Assembly (NCBI GenBank): GCA_009829735.1 | Contig: CM020619.1 | Location: 18,791,816 to 18,855,815 of the forward strand | From: Pyropia yezoensis | Lineage: Eukaryota; Rhodophyta; Bangiophyceae; Bangiales; Bangiaceae | Direction of reading: 5' to 3' | DNA length: 64,000 nt | Part shown: one piece after another, positions 32,551-43,885 of the stretch | Position numbering within the stretch: position 1 is the first letter of the stretch | How the letters are laid out: each line of letters opens with the position of its first letter | Notes under the pieces: model-generated | What the model saw: the letters and a program-made list of their open reading frames with translations, nothing else | Told to the model about the DNA's origin: nothing | Database searches by the model: none | Program-made: the position numbers and the translations under genes

Positions 32551-34071
32551 TTACCTCCCCGCCGCCGCCGCCGTTGCTGCCGCGGTGGGGGAGGCGGTTG
32601 CAGCGGCGGTAGCGGTCAGACCGCCACCCCCCGGCGGCTGTGCCGGCGGCGGCGGCGGCGGCGGCCGTGGTGGGGCGGGGGGAGTTGTGAGCAGGGGCTC
32701 CCAGCCGCCCGCGCTGGCTCCTGCGCCCGCCACCGCCGCCGTGGGCGACCGCTTTGGCAGCAGCTGCTGCCCAACGGATGGGGTCAGCAGCACCTGCGGG
32801 GGCACCACCGGCCGCGGCCGGCGCCCCCCCCCGCCACTGCCGCTGGCCGTCGCCGCCAGCGCTGCCGCTGACATGGCCGCCGCCGACGGCGCCGCCGTGG
32901 AGGGCCCCGACGTGGCCGCCACGCCCGACGAGCCCGTGGGCGGCGTGCGCGCCACAGCCCCCCCCGCGGCCGCCCACCACGAGGGCGTGGCTGGCGGGGA
33001 CGCTGCGCCGCCGCTGCTGCCCAGCGTGCCGCTGCCACTGCCCACCGTCGACGGCAGGGCGGGTGGCGGCGGAGGGGCCCCGCCGCCGCCGCCGCCACTG
33101 CCGCCGCCGCCACCGCCGCCACTGCCACCACCGCCCACCACAGCGACAGCCGCGTCGAGCGTGGCCTGCGCCTCCGCCGCGGCGGCGCGGAGGCTCGTCT
33201 GGGGCGTCAGTGGGGTGGTGGCCGCCGGGCCGCCAGCGGGGGCGGCGGCGACGGCCGACGCTGCCGCCGCGGCCGCCGCCACCAGCGGCGACTCGCGGGG
33301 CCGCGACACGAGCGTCGTGACGTGGCGCTTGAGCTCCACCCGCAGCTCCTCCTCCACCGCCGCCAGCCGGCCCGCCACGCCCGCCGCGTCTGCGGCCATC
33401 ACGTCGGCGCGGGCGTGGGCCCAGGCGGCTGCGCGGCCGACTTCCGCGACCGCCGCCTCTGCGTCGGCGGCGGCAGCGACGATGCCCTTGCGCACCAGCA
33501 GGTCGGCGGTGAGGTTGTCAAACGCAATGTTGAGCACATCCAGCAGCGGCGACGACGCGACCGTCCACGGGCGCACCCGCGGCATGCGGCCGCCCGTCAG
33601 GGCGCGCGCGGCGGCGGCCTTGCGGCACACATCCGCGGCGGCCACCCCGGCCTGCTTGACGTGGTAGTTGGTGCTGATGCCGGCGGCCATGCCGAGGCCG
33701 CCGCCCTGCAGGAAGTCCACCGCCGACGCGGTCTTTGCATTGGCCAGCGCGTCCACCGCCGCCGCCGCGTCGGCGGCCGCGGCGTCCACCTCCCGCACCG
33801 CTGCCGCGTGGTCGTCCATCGCCGCGGCAATGCCAACGCCCAGGCGCATCCACCCGGCCCGCTCCCGCAGCAGCTGACACGCGCCGGCGGTGAGCTTGTG
33901 GGGGCGGATCGCCATGAGCGTCATGGACGCCGACAGCATGCCCGTCGTCGACAGCGCCGCGTCATAGACGGCCGTGGTGAGGCGGTCGTGCTCGGCAACG
34001 GCGGGCGCCAGCAGCTCCGCGGCGGCCTTGATGTCCAGCTCCGCCGCCGCGAGCGCCTCGGCGGGGTCCAT
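32551..34071 (-). CDS. Hypothetical Ala-rich helical protein, 506 aa (or 3' part of a longer gene)
   Basis: Reading frame from an ATG at 34071. Residues 1-260 look like a real helical domain: MDPAEALAAAELDIKAAAEL, TTGMLSASMTLMAIRPHKLT, LRERAGWMRLGVGIAAAMDD, DFLQGGGLGMAAGISTNYHV, WTVASSPLLDVLNIAFDNLT. The last 240 residues are a Gly/Ser/Pro/Ala-rich disordered tail. I do not recognise the domain. The frame is open upstream for another 505 codons and segments with protein-like sequence continue to 36430, so the true gene may be much longer (see next entry). Confidence 0.55.
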   Translation of the reverse strand: MDPAEALAAAELDIKAAAELLAPAVAEHDRLTTAVYDAALSTTGMLSASMTLMAIRPHKLTAGACQLLRERAGWMRLGVGIAAAMDDHAAAVREVDAAAADAAAAVDALANAKTASAVDFLQGGGLGMAAGISTNYHVKQAGVAAADVCRKAAAARALTGGRMPRVRPWTVASSPLLDVLNIAFDNLTADLLVRKGIVAAAADAEAAVAEVGRAAAWAHARADVMAADAAGVAGRLAAVEEELRVELKRHVTTLVSRPRESPLVAAAAAAASAVAAAPAGGPAATTPLTPQTSLRAAAAEAQATLDAAVAVVGGGGSGGGGGGGSGGGGGGAPPPPPALPSTVGSGSGTLGSSGGAASPPATPSWWAAAGGAVARTPPTGSSGVAATSGPSTAAPSAAAMSAAALAATASGSGGGGRRPRPVVPPQVLLTPSVGQQLLPKRSPTAAVAGAGASAGGWEPLLTTPPAPPRPPPPPPPAQPPGGGGLTATAAATASPTAAATAAAAGR

Positions 34072-36430
34072 TTCAGGGAGGGGGCGGGCGGGGGGAAAGA
34101 CAGACGGCGCTAGCGCCAGGAAGGGGGGCGGTGTGCCGCTGCCGCCGCCGCCTCGGCCGCCGCTGCTGCTGCCCCCCCCCGCGGCGGCGGTCGCGTCTCC
34201 GCTGCCGCCGCCACCGGCGGCCCATGTCCAGCCGCGCGGGTCCCCCCCCCCCTCCCCCCCTCTTGTCTCCCGCCCCCGCCACCCGCCCGCCCCCTCCTGC
34301 CCGCCTCGTTGGCATATCGCACCGCGGCCTCCACCTCTGCGGCCTTGCGCTCCGCCGCCGCCGCCGCGAGCGCCGCCCGCGCGGCGCGGCGGTCCACCGC
34401 CCCCCCCCCCCCCCGCCCCCCCGAGGGGACGGCGACGGCGACGACGGCGGCAGGCCCGCGCCGCCGCGACGGCGGCCGCCACCCGCCGCGGCCGCGTCGA
34501 TGCCGCTGCTGCCGACGCCGCCGACGGCCGCCCAAAAGCGCGCCACCCGCGCGAGCGGGGAGGCGGGCGCGCCACCGCCACGCCGCCGTGCGCCGGCGGG
34601 GGCACCCAGCAGCGGCGCCGACGCGGCGGCCGTGCCGCCGCCGCCGCTGCTGCCGCCGCCGCCGCCAATGGCCGGCGTCGACGCCGACGGCGGCGGCGCC
34701 GCCGCCGGCAGGGGCGGTCCGCCGCCGCTCCCCGCCGGCCGCCCGCGGCGGGCGGACCCGCCGGCCGCCACCGCCGCCGCCGCCCCGGCAGGGCCCGCCC
34801 TGCCCGCCACCACGGCCGGCGACGACGACGACGACGCCGACCGGCTGAGCAGCCGCCGCACGCGCCCGCCCGCGGGCCCGGCGGCCGCCGGGGAGCGCCC
34901 CCCCCCCCCCTCTGTGGAGGAGCCATCCGAGGAGGCGGCGCCGCGGCGGCGCCCCCCCCCCCCCACCCCCCCCCCCCCCCCCCCCGCCCCCCCCCCGACG
35001 GCGGCGCCCGCAGCGCCGCGACCGCCGCCGCCCGGCGGGCCTGCAGGTCCCGCATGCGGGCCTGGAGGGTGGCCACCACCCGGTCCGCCTCGTCGAGGCG
35101 CTCGGCCAGCTCGGCCGGGTCCCCCAGCGCGGGGCTCGCCGCCTGCACCGCCAGGACGTCGTGGAGGACGTAAAACATGTGGCGGGCGGTCAGCACCAGC
35201 GGGTCCCGGGACAGCCGCAGCGTGCGGGCGCGGAGTTCGGCGGCGCTCAGCTGGCGGGGGAGGCGGGGGGCACCGGCCGCGCGCGTGCCGCCGCTGCTGT
35301 CACTGGAAGGGTCGGGGGGGGGGGGGCACCGCCACTGCCGCCGCTGTCGCCGGCGCCCCCATCGCCGCTGCTGCGGCCGCCACCAGGCGGCGGGGCCGAC
35401 GGCAGCGGCGGGTCCCCCCCCCGGCGCGTGGAGCCGTCGGCCAACGACGGCGGCGGGCGGGGCGGCGGCACGCCCCCCACGGCAGGGGCGGCGGCACCCC
35501 CCCCCCCCGCGGGCGCCCCACCGGCGGGCGCCCCGCCGGGCGCGGCGGCAGCGTCGGTGTGGCCCTGGTCGTCGGCCCCCCCCCACCCCACCGGCGCGAT
35601 GCGGTCATCGTCGACCCAGCCGACAGGCCGCCGCGCAGGGTAGCCACCCCCACCCCCACCCCCCCCCGCACCCCCAACCCCACCCCCCCCGCCACCCCTG
35701 TCGCCCGCCGTATCGGCCGACAGGCCCTGCGGGGGGGCGGCGGGGGACCAGCCGCCGGCCGCACCTGCGTCGGCGGCGGCGGCATCTGCGACGGCGGCGG
35801 CATCTGTGGCGGCGGCGGCAGCGGCGGCGTCGGCGGCGGCGGCGGCGCTCCCCCTCCCCCCCCCCCCCATTCCCGCCGTCCCGCGAGGCCGCCGCGTCGT
35901 CCTTGGCGGCAGCCCCCCCCCCCCCCCCCCCGCCAGCGTCCCCGGGCCCGGCGGCGGCACCCGCATCTTTGGCGCACACAGCAGCATGCGGTCCCGGACG
36001 GGCGCCCACCCCCCCCCCCCGTCCCACTCCCACCCCCTCTGGATGGCCCAGTCCCCCCCCCCCCCCGCCCCCCCCCCACCTCCCCCGCCGCCGCGACGGC
36101 GGCGGCAACGGCGGCGGCGCCGGCGGCGGCCGCCGCGGCCGCCCCCGCCGCCAGCTGCCCCCGCGGCACGGGGCGGGGGCGCCCCCCGCCAGTGGCGCCC
36201 ACGTACTCTGCCCGGATGGGGGGCAGGTACGGGTTGGCCGCCCGGACGGGCATGTAGGCGCCATAGTCAACGGCCGCGTCGGGGTAGTCGGCGACGGGCG
36301 GGAGGGGGGGGGGGGGGGGGTGCCGCCGCCGAGGGGGGGTTGGCGCCAGACGGCGGGTGGGTTGATTGGGGGGGGGGGGGGGGGGGGCGGTGGCGCCGCC
36401 CGCCTGCTTGCCGCCGATCAGCCGCCGCAT
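34072..36430 (-). other. Fragmented coding segments, probable 5' part of the same gene
   Basis: Three - strand blocks read as convincing protein amid homopolymers. From an ATG at 36430: MRRLIGGKQAGG and later DYPDAAVDYGAYMPVRAANP; near 36050-35940: DWAIQRGWEWDGG, WAPVRDRMLLCAPKMRV; near 35250-35020: LSAAELRARTLRLSRDPLVL, HMFYVLHDVLAV, and a coiled-coil-like DRVVATLQARMRDLQARR. They lie in more than one frame, separated by C or G runs of 10-20 bases. Either introns or mis-sized homopolymers separate them. 34080-35000 is mostly Pro/Arg/Ala low complexity. I cannot name the product. Confidence 0.4.
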
Positions 36431-37235
36431 CGCGGAATAAAAACAGAGGCAGGGGCAGGGAGGGGGGGGGAGGGGGGGGGGGGCGGGTGGTGGTGGTGGG
36501 GGGGGGGGGGGGGGGGGGGGGGACGGCGGGGGGGGAAGGAACAAGACGGCGGCGTGTCAGACGCAGCGAGGAGGGACAGAGGCGCAGGCGGGGTTACGGA
36601 GCAAGGGCGGACGAAAAAAAAAAAAAATACACCAGCACGCCCACCGCGGCCGCCGGCGCGGCCGCAACGACGGCCGCTGGCGGCGCGGCCGCGGCGCGGC
36701 CGCCGCCGCGGTGGCGGGCGGGCGGGCGGTCCACGCGGTGGCGGGTGCGCCACCGCGGGCGGAGCGGCGCCGCCGCCGCGCGGGGCGCCGCGGTGGGGGT
36801 CGGTCCGTCCCCACAGGCGGGCCGCAAGCCACCACCGCTGGCGGCGGGGACGGTCGGTACCGACCACCCCGCGGTGGCGACCCCACCACCCCCTCCCCCC
36901 CCTTCCTCCCCCCCCCCCTTCGTGCTGTGCCGCGCTGGCGGGGGGACAGGCCGCCTGCCGCCCTCCCACCCTCCCGCCCTTGGCGCTCTCCCCCCCCGCC
37001 CCCCCCCCCCCCCCCCCCCCGCGCCCCGCGCGGTCGCCGCCCGCGCTGCCGCGCGCGCTGCCGCGCCGCCGCCCCCGGCGGCCGGGCTGCCCCTCGGCGG
37101 CGCGCGGCGAGCGGCAGGGGAGAGGAGGGGCGGAAGGGAGGGGGGGGGGTGGTGGGGTGGGGGGGGGCGGGGGGCTGAGGGCGGTGGGCAGGGGGGGGGG
37201 GGGGCGGGCACGGCAGGCAGGCAGACGGGCGGGCA

Positions 37236-37298
37236 GGGCGGGGCGGGGCGGGGCGGGGTAGGGTGGGGTGGGGTGGGGTGGGGTGGGGTGGGGTGGGG
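37236..37298 (+). repeat. (GGGGC)n then (GGGGT)n pentamer repeats
   Basis: Four to five GGGGC units followed by about eight GGGGT units. Likely to form G-quadruplexes. It resembles G-rich telomere-type repeats only superficially; it is short and internal. Confidence 0.85.
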
Positions 37299-37367
37299 CA
37301 GAGCAGGCAGACGGCTAGGGGTGTGGCGGGAGCGCGCCCGTCCGCACGCACTCACGCGCGACGGCAC

Positions 37368-37399
37368 GGTGACGGCAGTGACGGCGGTGACGGCGCGGT

Positions 37400-37468
<69 letters not shown>

Positions 37469-37480
37469 GGGGGTGGGGGT

Positions 37481-37513
<33 letters not shown>

Positions 37514-37570
37514 GGGGGTGGGGGTGGCGGAGACGGCGGTGGGGGTGGGGGCGGCGGCGGCGGTGACGGT
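37368..37570 (+). repeat. 9-bp GGTGACGGC minisatellite
   Basis: About 15 units of GGTGACGGC, partly interrupted by GGTGGGGGT variants. The period is divisible by three, so all frames stay open as short peptide repeats; no gene inferred. Confidence 0.85.
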
Positions 37571-38970
37571 CGGCGCAGGTGCTCGCCGCCCCGCGCGGGT
37601 CGGTCGGCCGACCCGCCCTGGGCCCCCCCGGGCCCCCCCCCCCCCCCTTCGCGGCGGGGGCAGGCAGGCACGCCGCCCCGTGGTGGGGCGGGACCGCGGC
37701 GCCGGCGGTTGGCTTGGCGTCGCCCCAAACGACCGCACGAGGGCGGGGCGCCAAGCCAGGACGCACCCGCGCGGGCGACGGGTCGCCCCGCCCCGCGCGC
37801 GGTTCTGAGTACGACTCGTAGGTGGGGAGAGGGAGGGGGGCGTGGAGCCTAGGTAGATACCTACAGCAAGGGCTGGGCGGAGCGGCGCCCCCCCGCCGCG
37901 GCTGTCCCGCTCGCCGACAGGCCGGTGCCGCTCGCCCCGCCGTCGGGCAGGGACTCGTCTTTGAGGGGGGCGGGGTGTCGTCGCCAGAGGCCTCGAGGGG
38001 GGTGGCCGGCTGGGCCGCCGCTGGTTCCGTGGGGCCAGATCTGGCCGCTGCCGAGATTTTGCGACACGGCCACGACCGCGCGCCAGCGGCCGGCCGTCAG
38101 TCGACGCCCGGCGGCCAAGCCTAGTTAAGAGGGCCCTTTTTGTGAAGCCTGGGTTTCACGGGCTCCCTCGTCTCCTTATTGGCCGACGAAGATCAATTCG
38201 ATCGGTCTGAGGGGCAATGCTGTCACCGCATTGGCTCAAGAGCGCGGTGTCAGGTCTATTTCTTCCTTTGGGCCACAGGAAGTTGAAGAGTGTACACGTG
38301 CTCACCTGCACCCGTTGTCGCGGCCGTGTGGGGCAGATGAGAACAGAAAAGAATGGAAAAGAATGCAAAAGAATGCAAAGACGATAGTCAACCGTGCCTC
38401 ACAGAACGGCTGCCGGAGCGAAACACCACACCTTGGTGAAGTGCCACCCACCCCACCTCATCCCCTCGCACAGCGCCCAAAGGCCACCACCCTCGCCCGG
38501 CGCACCCCCCAAAGGCTCACTACCCGCCACACCCGGGGTTGGCGAGGTCAAACAGGGGTGGGCCCGGCGCAGGGGGCGTCTTTTCACGTCTCGGGGAAGG
38601 TGCAGTCCCCCCATGACTGTGACTTTACCACCTGTGGCGGATGTACTGTCCTCTGCATCTCGGAGGCTTTTCGACCCTCATACACCTGCAGACGCTTCCC
38701 CGGGGCATCTCAGAGATGTCTGAGAATGCCCGGGGTAACAGCGACAGGAATGGAGTTATTGATGGGGGAAGGGCTGTCACCTTCAGACTCCGGCGGGGGG
38801 GGGGTTGAAGGGGGAGGCGTCAAGGCGACGGGAGGGGGGGGAGGGGTGGAAATGTCGTGCAAGGGGTTTGGGTAGATTCACTCGCGGGGACACACTCATG
38901 CGCAAGATCCGGGTGGCCGCGTCACCGGGGCTGCGCCCGACCGTCCCTCACGGCCTCTGTGGCGTGGGGT

Positions 38971-39002
38971 GAAAATTGGGGTCATGAAAAACCCCAATTT
39001 TC
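38971..39002. other. Perfect 12-bp hairpin
   Basis: GAAAATTGGGGT, an 8-base loop CATGAAAA, then ACCCCAATTTTC. A perfect 12-bp inverted repeat with no gene close by. It could be a small RNA stem, a cruciform or the scar of a small transposon. Confidence 0.7.
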
Positions 39003-39451
39003 TTCTCAGCCACTCACAGGGCTGCACGTTTCTTTGAAAAGGCTAGTGTAAAGAAACCCAGGCTGCACACCTTAACTAGGCGTGCGGCGCAAGGCGGGGA
39101 CGGCGGCGGCGAGAGCCCAGCTTGCGCATCCGTACACGTAGCTGAAGTCGATTCCATATTGCTAGGCCCCTGCACAGTGGGGTCTAAGCCGGGACCACGC
39201 GCAAACCGGAACCGCGTCTGATTCTCTGCTATTTCCTTGCTGAGCATTGTTGTGAGACCGCGGGATGCAGCAAAACCGAATCTGTCGCTTGCAGTCGCTA
39301 GAAGCAATTTGTCAGAGTAGCAAAAACGAACCCGATTTGTTAAGGGAAGAAAAAAATCTCCCCAGTCTGCTTCAGTGCCCTTTGCAGCGGTGTCCAATGA
39401 AAACGGCCGGTTGCCTTGGCGCGTGAACGTTCATGTGACGAAGCAGCTCCA

Positions 39452-39627
39452 CAGTCACCAACCACCTTCATCGTCCTGTGGTAAGGTAAGCCCGGACCTC
39501 CTGCACCCCCACCCTGACTGTCCTCTGGCCGGCACGCGGCCGCAGTCCCCGACCACCTTCATCGTCCTGCCGTAAGGGAAGCCCCCACCTCTCGCCACCC
39601 CCCCCCAAACTTCTCTCGCCGGCATAG
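39452..39627 (+). repeat. Two tandem copies of a ~90-bp unit
   Basis: CAGTCACCAACCACCTTCAT at 39452 recurs as CAGTCCCCGACCACCTTCAT at about 39543, followed in both by CGTCCTG, TAAGG-AAGCCC and, at the end, GCCGGCA. The copies are about 80 percent alike by eye. Both contain TAAGG strings but no splice evidence. Confidence 0.7.
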
Positions 39628-41807
39628 GACGAGCGGGTGCGAGGCCCGCTCGCGTTCTCCCCCGCCTCACCCCTCCAATCCATGTCGATGACTATATCGC
39701 TGCGCAAGGTATACAGCTTAGCCTCTTGCGCAGCGCGCTACTCTTTCTACACAGCCTGCACGGTCCTCAGGTGTGATTTCGCCGTCAACCGAGATCGCCC
39801 CGTGAGCGTCTCAGTGAAGACGGACAGTCCACGTCTAGCTTGCTTCTTGAGCACCACAGTAATACAACGCCAGCCAGTGTGCTGGCGATCCTCACTCCGT
39901 GACAGCCACCGGTGAACGTCAGCCGGCGCACGGGGCCGCCGGGGCTGCCGCTCCCTCCCGTTGTGAACTAAATGATTGCTGTGTCTGTGTGCGAGCTTCC
40001 TGCTTCTGTAATTCGTCTCCGGGCCGAAGGTGGTCCTACATGGGAGAGGGAACGTCGCTTGGAATGGACAGGGAAGAGAGGGAGGGAAGGTATGCGGGCT
40101 GAGTGGGGGGCTCTGGTGACAAGAGGTGAAGGGAGGAAGAGTTCTACTTTGCAAGGCATCGATGTACCGGGACGGCTTGGTGGCCAGGTGGGACCTCATC
40201 AGGAGAGCCCCGCACTGAGCGCTTCTGTCAGTCACTGATCCCGACTTCCACCAGCACGATGGTGTAGTTCGGAAGAGTCATTTCAGCAACACCCACGAAG
40301 TAAGTGAGAAGGTGACCTCGCCATGCAGCCGTAAATTCATGTCCAGCGCATGAGGGACACATAAGAAGTTCTCTTCAACCCCTCAAAACGAGGCGTACGA
40401 TGCCCTCAAAGTTTTAAATATCCACTCAAAGCTCTCATTATTCAATGACGCATGCGGGTATTCCTGGACCAAACAGCCTATATCGTGTGCCACGACTGCA
40501 TTGCAGATTCAGACTTTGACTTTCCAGTGGCGTAGAGCCCCAGAAGACACCTTCTGAAATGGCGTAGTAGCCCCCATTGTGATCTCTACATCACTTGTGT
40601 TGTATGTTCGGGCGGGCTACATCGGAGGCAGTGCTCTACGTAGTAGTTGGGATGACGAGCCTCCGGCCGGCAGTCGTCATCGTCATCGTCATCGTCATGT
40701 CTGGGGAGAGGGACCAGTGCATCCGTCAGTCCATGTTCCAACCGACGCGCGACATGCGCACTACATCAACAGCGCCTACACACGGCCATTGAGCTATACT
40801 TCTGTCATGGCCTGTGGAGGGACTTTTTATCGTACAATCTAGGGCTATGTCGGTTGCATCTCTGACGAGCGTCCTTCAAGGCCAGGTGGCGAGAGCGCAC
40901 ATCTGCGACCATCTGCGACCCCGTATTCCACCCCATGAGCGCTCCCAGTCGTGGGGTCTGCAGTCGACACTCCCCCGCCACTCATCACCGCTGCAATCGA
41001 TATCCGAAGCAACGGCGACACTGCCCCAGCCACACATCACCGCTGCCAGCGATGTCGGCAGCAACGGCGGCAACGGCTGCGGTGGTCGGTGACCGCCTCG
41101 GCGGCCACCCTGCCGGCAACAGCCATGTGCTGCAGCTGGGTCTCTCGCTTCCCCTGGCGGAGCAGCAGGTCAATGGACCAGCACGTGCGGACCTCGCCTG
41201 GAGAGCGGCCGGGACTCTGAGGACGCCTGCTCCCGGAGCGTGCGGTGCGGAGAGCGTGTCTTAGCCGGCTTGGCAGAGTTGTAGGCGGGTCGCAGAGTCT
41301 GGATGTGAGTGTACAAGAAGAAAAGTGCACGATTTCATGGCAAAGAAAGTACCACCGCAGACCTGTCTGACGTGGCAGTCGTGGGCGACGGGGGCTCCAG
41401 CCGCGACACTTCGACGACGCCGTTCCGCCCCCCTCTCCGACGCGTCAGCGTCTCGCGAGAGAAGAACTGCAAAGGAGCACGATGGACCGCGAGGCATCAG
41501 TCGAAGTGCGAGAGAACAGTGCACAGGAAGTGAAAAGTCAACCCTGTCAGAAGGAACTTGGCCGCCGACCATGTGGGCAGTCGCGGCCCATGAGCACAGT
41601 CGCCAGCATGGCGTAATCACCGCGAAATTGGAGCGTCAAAGGCGGCTGCACGGTCGTCGAATCTCGCGCAGAGGGTCCACCGCTACCGACTCCGGCAACA
41701 TTCCCCACACAAGAAGCAAGAAGAATGAACCCCAACTGATCTCGCAGTCGGCTCTCAAACCCAGATTGGAGGGCGTGCTCCACGGGGGAAGCAAGTAAAA
41801 GTACGAC

Positions 41808-41897
41808 GACGGACAATCTCCCATCCGGAACGCGAAGGCGAGGTGCCGACAGGACGGACAATCTCCCTTCCGGAACGTGAAGACGAGATGCCGACAG
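41808..41897 (+). repeat. Two tandem copies of a 45-bp unit
   Basis: 41808-41852 and 41853-41897 are near-identical 45-mers starting GACGGACAATCTCCC and ending TGCCGACAG, with five differences. The period is divisible by three, so a - strand frame stays open as PEGRLSV/PDGRLSV-type repeats, but I do not call a gene. Confidence 0.8.
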
Positions 41898-42547
41898 TGT
41901 CCGAGTAACGACGGTCAACGTCCTTCTGCGTACGGGTCCGCCATTGCGGGCTAACCAATCCGTCATGTTGTCACTCGACATATCCGTCGATTGTTTATTT
42001 CTTTGAACCGTTGTCGAGCGAAGAGGGCGAAGCAACGCCTTCGAGAGCCCCAAGCAGCGCCGGGCAGCAGTGCGTGACGAGGGTCGCGCAGCCGTACTAA
42101 TGACGCAGTCGATGTTGCAACTTTTGTGGGTGCTGCTTGGCCGCACAACCGACGCAGCCGACGCTGCCGCTGCGGCGTGGCGGACGCGAAGCTGCGGCAG
42201 GCGCGGCTGCTGCATCGCGCAAGAGATGCCACGATCTCGTCCCTGCGGGCGGGAAGGGGGCGCTGCTCGCAACGCAGCCCGCAAGGCGGGTGCCGTCCGC
42301 CACTCTCCAGGTCACTGCCGCGTCACTCGTCCCGACGACGGCCGACCACCAGAGCTGTTGCGGCGAGGGGCGGGAAGAATATTCCCGCGGATATCGCCTT
42401 GGACAACAGAGGATCCTCAGCTGCGCAAACGCGGACGTGGCTGCCTCTGCAGTAGGGAGCGACACGCCGTTCAGAAGGTCGGCGGCGCACGCCCCCGGCG
42501 CCGACGGCGCTCTAGAAGAGCAGAGGAAGGCTTCGCCCGCACTGCCG

Positions 42548-42597
42548 CCGCGGCGCGAGAGATGTGTCCGCGCCGCGGCGCGAGAGATGTGTCCGCC
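42548..42597 (+). repeat. Two tandem copies of a 25-bp unit
   Basis: CCGCGGCGCGAGAGATGTGT plus CCGCG is repeated twice, identical except for the last base. A recent slippage event. Confidence 0.85.
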
Positions 42598-42832
42598 ATA
42601 CAACGAGGTAGGCGGATGCGCAGCACACTGCCGCTGCGCACTCTCCAAAAGACCGCAACGCCATGAGTGACAGTCCACGCCCACGAAACACGACGCAACA
42701 ACCCCGACACGGAAAATCAAGAGTGGCCTCTCCCGTGCATGCACTTGTGAATGTCTGACCAAAATCATTCCAGTGATCCGTGTCAGCACTGATTTACATT
42801 GTCATTTCGTTTCCTGTCCAGCCGCACATGTG

Positions 42833-42949
42833 CATCATTATGAGCACGTGTCTATGTACTGCCACGTTTATCTCTGCCGCTGAAAGTGACGCGTCATCAT
42901 CATGACCACGTGTATACTGCCGCGATTATCTCTAGGGCTGAAAGTGACC
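42833..42949 (+). repeat. Two tandem ~60-bp copies, each with CACGTG
   Basis: Copy 1 starts CATCATTATGAGCACGTG at 42833; copy 2 starts CATCATCATGACCACGTG at about 42895. Both continue through ACTGCC, TTATCTCT and GCTGAAAGTGAC. Each has a CACGTG (G-box/E-box) hexamer at the same place, so this could be a duplicated regulatory site, though no gene starts next to it. Confidence 0.7.
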
Positions 42950-43498
42950 ATGAGCGCCACGGGTTGTACGCTAGTCTGCGCGCATTCTAAATTGGCGTTC
43001 ACTAGTCGCAGGGTAAGGTTTAGCCCCATGTACGAACATGGAAGGGGGAACCGAGAGCGCAATGGGCGCAGCAGAAGAGCGGCACTTCAAAACTAATGTT
43101 CAGCCTCACGCTTTCACACTCATAGCACGCCTGACCGCCTTCGCCCCAATAATGATCATTATCCGCCCCGGGCTTCTCAGGCAGGTCGTGGTCTTCTTGT
43201 CAAGGCGCATGGGACAGGCAAAGGTAAAGTTGAACGAGTAGGATGAATCGGGAGACTCTGCCGCTTGTACAACTGCTACTTGAACGACATCGGGAGGGAA
43301 GGCGTCCCCGACCTCAGCATCAGCGTCGGTGGCAATCCCGGCCAGCAGCCCAGGTTCGTCCTTTCGCTTAGCTGCGTTGGTTGTAGCACCGCTGCCACCG
43401 CGGCGTTCTCCTCGACTTGTTGCACGACCGCTTCTGTCCTGGGCTCTGTCCAGGCTTGCTCCACCGCCGCCCCGGCTGCGCTCTCCGTCTTCGGCGTG

Positions 43499-43885
43499 CT
43501 ATGCAACGCTCTCGAGCCGCTCTCGACGGCGTGTATTCCCATGAAGGTCACATCGACGGATGTGTGCAACGCGGCGCACACCTTCGAGAAAATCCACTGG
43601 CAGGCAGTCGTCTCCCAGTCCTGCCTCAGCCGTCACGTACTTGCCAAGCTCTTCGGTATGTGGTGTGGGGATGAGATCTTCTTGAGCAACAATGATCTCG
43701 TAGTCGTAGTCGCCGTTGGAGTCTGGCCGCGTAGTCTTCGTCACCAGCTTGATGTCCAGCTGGTAGCGACCCGCAGCAAGATAGTTCAGTGCAGGAGGAA
43801 TGCTGAGCTGGACAGCCCATGCCCCCGAAGGCCACGCATCACAAGGCCCAACACGACCGATCACAGGGAAGCTTGACCCCATCAT
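43499..43885 (-). CDS. Possible hypothetical protein, 128 aa
   Basis: Weakly supported. From an ATG at 43885 the frame reads like protein: SFPVIGRVGPCDAWPSGAWA, YLAAGRYQLDIKLVTKTT, DYDYEIIVAQEDLIPTPHTE. The next - strand frame downstream (43581 to 43276) also looks protein-like (HTSVDVTFMGIHAVES), so the two may be exons of one gene or a broken gene. No family recognised. Confidence 0.3.
   Translation of the reverse strand: MMGSSFPVIGRVGPCDAWPSGAWAVQLSIPPALNYLAAGRYQLDIKLVTKTTRPDSNGDYDYEIIVAQEDLIPTPHTEELGKYVTAEAGLGDDCLPVDFLEGVRRVAHIRRCDLHGNTRRRERLESVA

Larger units (their letters stand above)
36431..38130. other. Extremely G/C-run-rich spacer with minisatellites
   Basis: No gene recognised. 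Dense G-runs at 36301-36320, 36368-36388 and 36500-36522, and an A-run at 36613-36626. Strong potential for G-quadruplex or i-motif structures. Holds the GGGGT and GGTGACGGC repeats listed separately. Probably includes the promoter of the - strand gene starting at 36430. Confidence 0.4.

Noticed and set aside
37262-37298. GGGGT run as a telomere
   Set aside because: Eight units, internal, no flanking telomere-associated pattern.
37263-37808. Frames with VTAVTA-type repeats
   Set aside because: Product of the 9-bp repeat, which is open in all frames.
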